The translations under genes were made by a program, and so were the position numbers. Shown piece by piece: positions 11,601 to 23,600 of a DNA stretch of 58,025 nt. Each line of letters begins with the position of its first letter. The first letter of the stretch is position 1. The stretch is from Phoronis australis (lineage: Eukaryota; Phoronida; Phoronidae): positions 1-58,025 of the forward strand of contig NMRA01001088.1 in the NCBI GenBank assembly GCA_002633005.1, read 5' to 3'. The notes under the pieces are model-generated. The model made no database searches and had not been told where the DNA came from. It worked only from the letters and a program-made list of their open reading frames with translations.

Positions 11601-14600
11601 TTTTAGGATATCAATAACTAACATACGCCATTCTGTGAGCTTGTCTTCGTAGACGTTATTTCCGCAACAAAGTTTACGCATTGTCGAGGATATCGCCAGA
11701 GGTTAGCCCCTTAACGGCTCGGTGGGGTTCCTCTTGTCATGCGACCTGCACCAGCTCACGTTTTCTCTTGATATGACCGTGCATGTTGAATTGCTCAAGG
11801 CAAAGAAACACCTTTCAAATGCGTTTCTGTCTTGACTTGAAACAATCTGGAACGCTAATGTACATAATTTGTCTTTTGTAGAAAATTCTGCATAACATAA
11901 TTTGATTTCTTCTTTCACTCATTCCTTGATAGCCTTCGTTCATTAAATTTACGATTATTTTGGCAGTGGTTCTTGGAATCACCTTCAAAAAATGCTTATG
12001 TGTTCACCAAATTAAAATAACATGAAGCGTTATCTTTCATATTTCTAGCTCAGAAAGTACATGTACATACTTCATCGCTGTTATTCCATTGGGTCTCTTC
12101 ATTATTTTAATTACGAATGTTTTAGATTGGGACAGTCGTACATGAAATTGGTCACGCTATCGGTCGATGGCACGAGCAGAGTCGAGAAGATAGAGGAGCC
12201 TTTGTAGATTTCAACCTTGACACTTCGGGAGATGCTTCTCAGTATTGGGTTAGCTCTGGGGAATATAGAGGACGTTCCTTCGTACCGTACGACTATACCA
12301 GCATAATGCATTATGGTTCACGGGTACTGTTATAAATATTGCCTTGCTTACACGATCATGTACGAAAAATGGTGTGCAAAAATTGCTTTCTGAAACAACA
12401 AATAAATTTTTGAGATAGTAAATAAAGATACAGAGTCAACTATATTCATTAAAAAGGTGCTACAAACCGTGATTTTACGCTAATCAGGAGGGTGATATAA
12501 GTTTTCACTTCTACACCTGTTCATGTTTACCAGTAGTTGCAGAAAAATATGTTCTCCTATTTGGAACTTTGCACTTTGCTTTAATTCGCAAAAAATGAAA
12601 TAATATATTCTTGGATGAACCTTGGTGTGTTTTATAAACCATATTCCATGTTCACTGCAGGGTTTTACAGTAATAAACGAAGACGGCATGCGGGCCCTAG
12701 ACGAAGATTTAACTTTCTTAATGAACGGCGCCGGACTACTGTCGTATTACGACCAGAAAGTTCTAAACCTAGCCTATAATTGTTCCCGTAAGTATAACTC
12801 GATCAAAACAATCAAGGCTATCCGTTGTCCTAATTGACGTGATTCCTTCCTTGCCGAAATGCTGTCGAAACGATTGCAAGGATTGGTTTGCGTGGTGAAA
12901 AAAGAAATAACCGGTAGCATCAATTTGGTTCTGCATAATACTTGATACTCATTCGACGCAAATTGATTACATTGCACATTTGTGAGATCTTCGAACTTCC
13001 GATTTAGGACATTGGCGATTTGCCCATTGGATGATTTAGTGGAAATTCGTGTAGCTGGGTTGGAGTCACAACTGTAAACGTAATAATAACCTATAATTAG
13101 TTGTCACATTTGCGGTGAAGATCTGCAATATTTTAAGGCGACATGAGGTAAAATGGTCACCCTTGAAAGCTCAATATTTTATCATGTTATCAATTTAAAA
13201 ATAGTAAGCCATTCTATTCAGAATCGGACACTGATCACTTGATTTTCAATGACATGATTTTCTTAAAGAGAAACCTGTAAAATAATGGGAATGGTTTCCC
13301 ATCAAATATGAATTACAACCGCCCTTTCTCTGACGGAGAAACTGAAACTTCCACATCCGGTAAGTTAGTCAAACTTTAAATCGAAGATTTAAGTCAAACT
13401 TGAAATCGCTTTCTTGAAACGGACTTAGTCAAAATTAAGTTTTATCGTAAAATTGTCTGAAATATGAGACGTGTCTTAACTGAGTCAGTTTTGTTGGAAC
13501 GGACCCTAGGATTGTAATAGACAATTTGAACATTTAAAAAGCGTTTGGTTCTGATGAAATTACAAATGAAACTAGAAAGATTAATGTCACGGTGTGACAA
13601 TAACGGACTCTGTGCGTGCCTATTACTGGAATTATTTTGTCAAGTTGCTGACAGCAACCCGTTTACCAATATGAAACGGAATTCTCTAAAATTGTAGGAT
13701 AAATTACATATTAGTTTGTTGATGACCTTTCCACCAATTGACCTCTTCCGGTGCATTATCAGCCCCGATGAGGGAGTAATTGTAAACTCAATTAAAATTG
13801 TAGTTAATGCTAAAAATCACAGATGCTTTACTTTAAGCACTTCAGAATACAAGATGAATGAATTGGTCAAACCTTTAGAAGAAAAATGCACCCCATCACC
13901 CCATGGGTGCACCAAATGACCTGAAAATGTAGAATTCAAACTCAATCGCATTTAGTAAACAAATATGTAATTTTGAATTCTCTAGCTCAATTTTTTAAAT
14001 TTGCACTCAATGACCTTTGACCTATTTTTTTCTGATTGGTTAGGCCTATATCATAGTAAAGTAGGGTTTCAATTGGCATTTTGACTTTCACTAGTGTGCT
14101 GAAATTGTAAAGAATTCCTTGAAAAACGTAAGACATATATAACATTTTGAGCGTTAGATGACCTTTGCACTAATTGACACTATTCGGTGCATTATAAACG
14201 TCTTCATAAGAATTATTGCAGAGCCCATGAAAAATGTGTTTAATGCTGAGAATCACAGTTGTCTAACGGTTGACACATCAGAATACTTGCTGATTGAAAA
14301 TGTCAAATTTTCAGAAGATAAATGCACCTAATGACCCCATGACCTGATTTGATTTACCTGTGGCAATCAGACCTGTCAATTTGAAGTGTCTAGCTCAAAA
14401 TTTTAGTTTGCACCTAATGGCCTTTGACTTATTTCACCTGACTGGATTACCCGATTACTTAGAAAAGTAATTTTTTAAATTGTCATGTTGACTTATACCT
14501 GTGCACCGAATTTGAAAAAGATAGCTTAAAAACTGAAGGAGCAGTAGCATTTTGAAAATTATATGACCTTTGCACCAAACGACCTCTTCCGGTGCAATAT

Positions 14601-17600
14601 GGAATATGATTATATAACCAATCAAAATTTATATACTGTCAAAAGTCATATGCTGAATTTAAAGACAGTACCTGCACCCAATTTGGAGTTATTAAGCCTC
14701 AATGTTGGTCGGAAGAAGAATAAGAATAAGAATAAGAAGAATAAGAAATATAAGAATAAGAAGAATAAGAAATATAAGAATAAGAATAAACTGAAGAAAA
14801 CCCAGGAACAACAGTACTCTGCGCTTACACGTGCAGAGTAATAAGAAGAATAAGAAGAATAAAATTGAAAAAATCCCAGAAACAACAGTACTCTGCGCTT
14901 ACACGCGTAGAGTAACGATTGAGTCGGATGATAGTTTTGACTTTGTTGTCAGTTATACGTACACATTTTTACCTACCAGCATGGTACCATCTCTATGGTT
15001 CAAAATGTATTGTTGTGAAAATTCCGATCAGATCTGCTTATGTTCCGTTTGTTCTGTTTAATTACATGGTAATTTTTACTATAAAAGTTGACCGGTAAGA
15101 TAGATTTTTTCTAGTTTGGTATGTCGAATCTAGTAACTTCCAAGTGGATGAGCTAAGTAGTTTTAGAAAAAAATCAATCCTGTCAGGACTACAATTTTGT
15201 TTTATCATTCATTGTATGAAACCGACTAAACTTCAAGCAATGTACATTTCCGTGCTTTATTGACCTTCAAAAGGCTTTCGACAAAAACGGCTTCACAAAG
15301 ATGTTAGTGGAAATCTGTATTTTGCAATGAAGTCTCTCCTCGCGAACACATCTGCCTGTATTTGCATAGACAATATGAACTCCGCTACTAATGGTTCGTC
15401 CTGCGAAATGAACACCTGCAGTCCAAGAAACAAGTGAGATAAAGGTTTGTCAACCTAAGTCGTATCAAGACCCTGGACTGACTTTCCTGTGACGGGATCA
15501 TTCTTTCTATAGGGTCTTCCACTTTTACTACACTGAAGTTTACATTAGATGGCGAGCACTAGTTTGGGTGTTATATACAAAAAGTATACACCCGTGGTAA
15601 CGTTTGGTTTTACTGTGTTCTAAGAGGTACCCACAGTTTTTTATTTTTATTTTTATTTTTATTTTTATGTCAGTTGAATATGTTTTATGTACTTGAAGGT
15701 GGTTGTTCCATCAGAAGCTGTGAAAATGAAGGATTTGTGACGAAACATTGTAGGTGCAAGTGTCCACCGTTTGTCGGAGGATCAAGGTGTGAACGGGTGA
15801 CTACAGGTTGGTACACAGAGAACAAGTGCTGCAAAGTGTGACTTGTCATTATATTTGAGAGTTCTTAGGCTAGAGTATAATATCCAGACCAGAATCTAAG
15901 TTGTGTTAGACGTAAGTGTCTATAATTGTGTGCTTTACAAAATAGGGTTTACAGCTGTAGTTTAAAAGTAATCAATTTCAATAGTGTGATAGCATCACAC
16001 TCCAGAACAATTATCTTGAGTTTTGAAATAATTTGGAGTTCAAGCTTGGAGGGTTTAAAAGTGATTTGCCTAAAAAATGCATGCAAATCCCGGAACTTGG
16101 GTGTCTTTAAATTTGCAATCTATATTCATACTGTAAAAATGGACACTCAAATATTAGCTTTCAAACGTTATTTTTTTCAAAAAAATCATGGTCCACTGTT
16201 TTCGGCTAAACTTTGCGTGAGTTCATTTTTAACAAAGCTAAACCAATCGAAATTAAAGTAATTGCAAGTGTAGCATAAACGATAACTATCAACGTAAATA
16301 ATCAGACAGAAATGAGAGTGCGCCTATATTTTAGTTTGAGTGATTTAACTATGTAATTGCTAGTGTTCGGATAAACACTACAGAATTCAAAACGAACTAT
16401 TCAGATAAGAAACATACACCGTTTTACTCCCCAATCTTATAACTTACAAAAACGCCTTGTTTGTGAAACGAACCTTCAAACAAAGACATTCTTGCTCAGA
16501 ACCCGTAGTTGTGGTAACCACAGGAACTAGGGAATCATTTTCATTGTAAGTTGATTAACTATATAATTACACTATTAACCATGTTTACGTTGTTTCATGG
16601 TTACTAGAATAATAAAATTACAATAATTTTGTCCTGGCGTTCGTCACTATTATAAATCTTGTTTAAGTTCGCACTCGGGCGACGCTGTGCTTACACAGAT
16701 GATTAATTCCCAAGTCAACCGCTAGCGACTTCTCCCATGATACATGTACATACGTTCTGGAAGCAGCTTGAAAGATGGAAGACTGGTCAAATATTCCACT
16801 CCTTACATCACTGAAGGGTCGAAATGAGTTTTTAATAACTAGAAAACTTATGATGTGTCGACGGAAATTGCCATGTTACTATCTGTTCATTAAATGTCTT
16901 TCCAAAGTTAACTATATCAGAGCAAACAGTGTTTTTACATTGTATGCTTCACGAACGCAACGCTGGAGAGTAGATGAAGTGTTATCTATTTCTTACAAAT
17001 GCTTGACCAGTAGCAACAGCTTCAGTTGCGCATGCGGTCGTCATAGTCCAAAATACATCAACGAAGAGAAAAACTTTGGAATAACCCACTTTTTATATCT
17101 TGGCGCGCGTTTAAGTACATGTATTATTCTGGTAAAAATTGAGTGCGTTCAAGTTAATTTAGATAATATAAAGTCCCTACCATTTGTCTTACAAACCAAT
17201 CTGACAAACGCGTTTAGAACAATATGTAGCCAAGTATTAGTAAAAACGAAAAGTGAAACAAAACAAGAACAGGCACGCACATGTATCATACTGTAGATTG
17301 CAACTGCATTTCTTCAATCACCATTAAAAAATATGAATACAAATTATACATGTAGCGGAGGAAAAAAAATTACTTCACTGCAGTTAATGCTGTTTGAACT
17401 ACTTGAAGAGAAGGCCCAAGCAGAAGCTCATCATTTTCCAACGCATTGCTGCCTCCGAAAGTGTAGACAGATGAGTTCTAGTATTGAGATTTGCTCAATA
17501 ACCTCATCTGACAGCAAATATTTGGCAATTTATTATTTTTTCAATTTGTAATGTTCGTCCATCACAATCACACTGGGTAAGCAGCACGTAATTCAGTTTC

Positions 17601-20600
17601 TTAGCAAATGTTTCGAAGTTCAAGTAACACATATTGTCGTGAAATACATGTTGTGCCACTCTGTGTTTGTACTGAGAGTTACACATCAGATACTCATGAT
17701 TGGATACAATAAATCCCAAATTAATCAATAAATTGTCTATGATAAACATGGTAAACAAACTCTGTGGTTACTCGGTACTCACACATTTCATAAGTTACTA
17801 CAAACTGAGCGCCATCTACGTCTGTAGACGACAAAAGCTTTTTGCTGAACCCAGTTATTTATCAGTTACCTAAATTAATAATAGGATCACTGGTAAATTC
17901 AAAGTTTCCAACTTAGATATGTACATGTATGTAAGGCTGCAACGAAAGACTGCAATTTGCAAGTACAGGTAGGGAAGTGAGTCATCGATGGTTGCCTCTT
18001 TTCGGGGATCAAAACGCACATGATCACAGTCATCTGCAGATCTACATGCATAGCTTGGGTCACTGTGGTTCGTCACTCGGATCACCATCGTTTCGGTATC
18101 TAAGGATGTCACTGCAACTAGTCTGCCGCAACTTGTTACTTTGTAAGTGAACACAATTCGGTTGCGTTTTGTTCAGTGCACAGAACTCATGAGCTAAGGT
18201 GTGCCTCGATTTGATTTCGTGTTCCCCTCAAGGTGATTTTCGAAATATATGTCTACATGTATCTCACTTATTTGATTGGTAATTTAAATCTTGCTTTAAA
18301 AGAACAGTTGCAAATTAGCCACAGAACATATTCCATTTTTGCAACAGAGCAATTCACTCTGCTATTCTAAGTACTAACCGTTGTCTTAGAAATGACACAG
18401 GGAGAATTTTTCTTTAGATTTGTAGATTTAAGGCCTAATAACCCAAGGTAACACTTTCAAAAGTCCAATTTAACACATAAAAAGAAATACACACAATTTT
18501 ACAGGTATGCTAGTGTTCACAAAAAGTCTGTTATATGCTTGTATCCATTTGTGTTTCTGCGTTTGCGTTGCGAATTTGACGATTGTACTGCAGTGGCAAT
18601 TTCAATTGAAAATAGAACATAATTCCACCCCTCGTCTCTCGGTAAAGAAAACATCGTCGAGGAAAACATCCCGGTTGTAAAACTTGTGATCGTGCTTGAT
18701 TTCATAAAAGATTGGTTGCATTCGATACTCCTGAAAATTCCCATATTGCACGATGTTCTCAGATATCTCTTAGCTCCTGGCAAAGGTCTCTGAAGTTGTT
18801 ATCGTCACCGTTGCTGAATCTTGACTCTTACCATATTCATTGTTTTTGAACTGTTTGGAATTGAAACTAAACAAGATTTACCAGTTTTGTAAAAGTTTTT
18901 CACTCGTCTATATAAATCAGGCGAAAACGCAAGGTTACTCCAGTCTTTGAAGGAGCTCGCAATGCATTAAATGATCCAGAACATTATTTATAACCCCAAA
19001 CTTCACTTAATGTCGAGAAATGAGAAGCTAAAATGACTTCCGAAAGCCATTGGAAGTGAACCACCTAATCACACTGGCTTTTCCCGCGCTTGTATAGTGC
19101 CTACAGAGCGCATCCATGTTGGCATGGCGTTGACATTAGGCGTGCCACTCTTATCATACGAGGGCGATGCAAATGAACGCATAACGTCGTTAGCCTGTAC
19201 AAGGGCTCTGTTTAGCGGTGAGCAATACTTAATGAAAGACAACGAATGATCAATTATACATGTACGCATGCAGTCAACGGCTTTGATGGTGAGGTCACTG
19301 GCATTTGAATAGCAATGTTTTAGATTTTGTCAGAGACACCGATTAAAAGTTTCTGCGGTTGTTGTTGAAGAATGAAAGGACTCGTGGGTTTAGGACTTCT
19401 TTGTACTAACTTTTATGTATAACATTAACAAATGCACCAACTTAAAAATAGGCATATTGCTGACGAGGAATTCTGGAAAGAGGTTCATAACACTTTGTGC
19501 CCTCAAGTGTTTGTGAAGACAAGAGAACTAATGCCAATACAACCCATTCATCTCCACTGGTTACAGTGTTACCTATTAGACCACCAAAACCCTGCGCTAT
19601 GTCCACTTTATTCTAAATATTGCACGAGTGAAAAGTAGTAATACTTTGAAATATTTTGATAGGATGTGGCAGAGTAGTAAATGTTCGAGACAATGTAATC
19701 ATCAAGTCGCCGGGATATGACCAAGGCTCCTATAAAAACGGGCTCAAGTGTGCATGGGTTGTGAAAGTAAGCTAACTACTTATATTTAATCTTATTTTTT
19801 ATCAATGTGTTATAAATATATAAATAAAATGTGAGTTTTCGTCAGCCAAACTGAGTTCTTGTTAATCAGAAGTCCAGGAAGACCTTTTCGAGCACATAGG
19901 GAGACTGTAAAATTGTGCTTGGTTCTGTTACAATGACACGCCGACTAGTGAAAGATAGATAGACTACTGGCAAGCATTTGATATTGTGTATTTGTCACAT
20001 CATCATGCTCAACTGTAATTGCATTTTTCCAGAGCCCGCCAAAGACTATAATGAAGTTGGAGTTTCTCGATTTTAACGTAGAGGACGATCTTCCAAATTC
20101 TCTTTGCAAAGATAGTTTGGAAGTGCGACACCTTGGTATGGGACAGTCGGGAGTACGGTAAATAAAAAGGATATGATTTGTGTGACCAGCCCAAGAAGTT
20201 ATACATGCTTGTAATTGTGTTATGGCCGAAAGCCTGTATTTTTGTTACAATAATAATAATTTGGATGAATCCGTTACAATGGATGGTTTCGGTTGGTATC
20301 TCAAGTACGAGAAACAAGTAATCACAAAAAATACATGTACAATTTTTCCTGTCATAAAGGCTAATTCTGTTAATTTCAAACATAACAATTCATCGTAAAT
20401 CAAACACTGACCATTTGTTGGAATGTCATGTAGTCCGAAGATGCCGTTGCATGCTCTTAACATACATTCCGCGGACCAAAATACTTTTCGATCATCAATT
20501 TTGTTGGCACACTCTTTGCATATAAAATATTACGTGAAATCTGCAGATTACTTACGCAATCCGGCGGTAATTTTGATGGATAGCGGTAGTGCATTTCCTG

Positions 20601-23600
20601 CTATTTGCAAAAAGGTTTTTGTCTGCCATAAATTTGGATTAACGAATTTTGTAAGGTAGACAACTGAAGTCAGTAAGTGTTATGTCACAAAGATATACTT
20701 TAATTTGATCAACATATGTTAGATGGCACACCTTTATTGCACTGTAGGCTGTGCGGGGACCAAATGCGTCGCAAATTTGAGACTCGTTACAGCAGTTTGC
20801 TGTTGATTTTCCGGTCGAACAGTAACAATGGACGCAAAGGTTTTAAACTCAAGGTTAAAGTTGAGTCTGAGACAGGTAAGTAGAGAAGAATGCATTGGGA
20901 ACGTAAATAAAACGAGAGATACAATATTCTATGGCCATGAATGCGCAGAGGTCAAAGTCTGAACGAAGTCAATCAAGTGCACCCAAGTATGATCTCCAGT
21001 TCAAGTCACTTATTGTTAATACTTAAAGGCGAAGGCAACCTTTTTCCATGTCATTTTGAGCTAAAATAAGGTTGGTTGGTTATCCTAGACATATTTTTCA
21101 CTTAATTACAGCTTTTCGTAATTTTATTAATCATTCGTCCGCTTTTCCGGAAGTGACGTTTTAGGAGGCAAGCGCTTCCCGCCAATTTCTTTTCACATAG
21201 TCTGACTGTGAGAGCTGCCGAGTCAGTCATTGTTCTACCTCGGTTGTGTTAAGTTCCGTCGTCGTTCGCTTTCATTTACTAGTCAGTCAACATGCCACAC
21301 TGTTGCTGCGTACCGGGATGTAGTAATTATCGGCTCACGCGCGCTTTGGGAGTGCCTTTGCATCGCTTTCCGATGGATGACACACTTCGCCGTACTTGGC
21401 TCGTTCGTGTGAAGAACGCAGCGTTACCCGTCCACGCAACGTACAAAGCAGTGGAGAATTACCGTGTGTGTGGCAAGCACTTTCTGCCGTCCGATTACGA
21501 AAGGGATTTGTACGCTGAACTGATGAAGGTCCCCGCGAAACAACGCTTGAAGAAGGATGCCATTCCGTCTGTGTTGATTCCCGGCAGTGCCCCGTCGCCA
21601 CCCCCGAGAAGTGCGTTTTTGAAGCGAGAAGCCTCGCGAGCTGTGGCCAGTACAGTGACTGGAGCCAGTGGAGGCACTTCATCTACTGTCACCCGTGCCT
21701 CCGAACGTACCCCAGAGCGTGCAATTCCTGGAACCAGTAGTGATTCGCCCTGTGCTGTTTTCTCCAGCCCAGAGCCTCTAAGCAGCCCTGCAGCGATATT
21801 GAGTAGTGGGAGTGATTACAGGCCCAGTTCGACACCCAGTGAAGAGGACAGTTCGTCGTCCAGTGAACAGATCGGTGAGCCAAACTTTGATAAGTTTATT
21901 GTGGACTTGTCTAAAGTGTTGGAGCTATTTAGAAGGTGCCAGGTGTGTGGCGAGGGAGTCACACGACACAATGTAAGCAGTTTGGGTGCTCAGGTCACCA
22001 TCCAGTGGGAGTGTGTCACGGGACACTCTGGCAAGTGGGACAGTTGTTCCTCTGTCCGTGGTATGCCGGAGGTCCACTTAACCATGTCCAGTGGTGTGCT
22101 CTTCACTGGAAACACGTTTCAGTCGGTGAAGACAATGATGGACTTTGGAAAAGTCAAGTTTTTTTTCGAAAACAACATTCAACAACATTCAGAATTCCTA
22201 TTTAATACCAGTTGTCAATGACGCATACATGTCACAACATCTCGAGTTGGTGGCGGAATTCATGGAGAAGGAGAACTTGTCTGACTCACCAGGGCGGTCC
22301 GCCAAGTATACCACATACACTCTAATGGAGGAAGAGACCAAAAAGATAATTGATGTGGAACTCGGAACAGCACAAGCATTCAATTGAGGTAGGCATAACA
22401 ACGCACACAGTGCATTTGCACCAAGATGTGTCACCACGTCTGTCTTCAGTAGCCGCCTCGTTTCTCTCAACAGCTGCCTGTGCCTGTGTGTACTCTGCCT
22501 CGTTGTACTCGGGCTCAAACATGTACCCACCCACTGAATGTCCGTGAAAAAATTCCTCGTCACCACTGCTGTGAACAAGGTCTCCGTCACTCACACTACT
22601 GTCACTGTGATACGGGTCACCGACTCCAGCCATTTTCAGCTTACAACACACTAAACAATCCCTAAATCCAACGCAGTTGAGTTCTCTACTAACCTATCTT
22701 GCCGCAGAATACTCGCCGATGGAAAGTGGTGGCGACAATTGGTGAAAAATAGCACAAAACAAAAGTAGAATAGAACAGATTCGCACAGTAAGCTCAACGC
22801 AAAACCAAGTGGCGGGAAGCGCTTGCCTCCTAAAACGTCACTTCCGGAAAAGCGGACGAGTAATTAATAAAATTACGAAAAGCTGTAATTAAGTGAAAAA
22901 TATGTCTAGGATAACCAACCAACCTTATTGTAGCTCAAAATGACATGGAAAAAGGTTGCCTTCGCCTTTAAGTGCCACTAAAGCTAAAAGCATGACGAAT
23001 TATTCTAGCGCTGATGCGTACGAGCCAATTTCATTGGCTTAGCTCATTACTACGAAATGATAACTCAAAGTGTTACATGTATATTTAATATGTGAACAAA
23101 TTTTGTCTTAGAAGCAGCAATCTCATGGAATAACCGAGTACGTTTTTCAAATAAAAAGGGTGAGGGAAAAATGGTAAAAGGTACAGTTTTTCCAATTCAA
23201 TTTACCACTGCCATATACAAGGATTTCTTCATTTTCACTACTACATAACTAAGGAACATTATTGTTCACAGCACATTTTTAAACCAAACAATCATTGCGA
23301 GGCATGTTTCAAGAATTCTGCACATCTTAATATGAAACAACTTTTGATTCATCAGATATCGGAATGAATCTCGTCAAAAACATAATAGCCCTCAATCACC
23401 TCCTACGAGGTTTTGTAAAACTCAAGTGGAAATCTTAGTTTCAATACAAAGCTTTTAGTCTCCACATTACAATGTGTAAAATGCATAGGATCACTTTGAG
23501 TGCAGTAATTACTTATGTCTTGGAAACAGTAAAAGCTTTTTAATGGATTTCTTACCAGTGCCAGTTCACTACATTGGAGCCTGTGTAAGGATGTTCCGTC

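Larger units (their letters stand above)
12788..15698. other. Intron 6, repeat-rich
   Basis: 2.9 kb holding the MITE-like repeat at about 13320-13512, a three-unit tandem repeat at 13715-14710, AAGAAT arrays to 14862, and a reverse-transcriptase relic at 15253-15440. See those entries. Confidence 0.7.
21023..22971. mobile_element. Kolobok-like DNA transposon, copy 1 (1,941 bp plus TTAA on each side)
   Basis: Terminal inverted repeats of about 140 bp start AGGCGAAGGCAACCTTTTTC and end with the reverse complement. Both ends abut TTAA (21023-21026 and 22968-22971), the target duplication of Kolobok and piggyBac elements. The THAP-domain protein inside favours Kolobok. A second gene fragment on the opposite strand carries a P2X7-ballast-like zinc motif. 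Both genes are shortened where they meet, so this is probably an internally deleted, non-autonomous copy. Copy 2 at 44644-46592 has exactly the same length and inverted orientation. Confidence 0.85.

Noticed and set aside
16775-17296. 173-codon ORF in intron 7
   Set aside because: Longest open frame in an intron but no domain, no signal peptide, ordinary AT-rich composition and no splice partners; likely chance.
22350-22665. Plus-strand ORFs 22350-22547 and 22480-22665 within Kolobok copy 1 (mirrored in copy 2)
   Set aside because: Shadow frames of the opposite-strand P2X7-like fragment.
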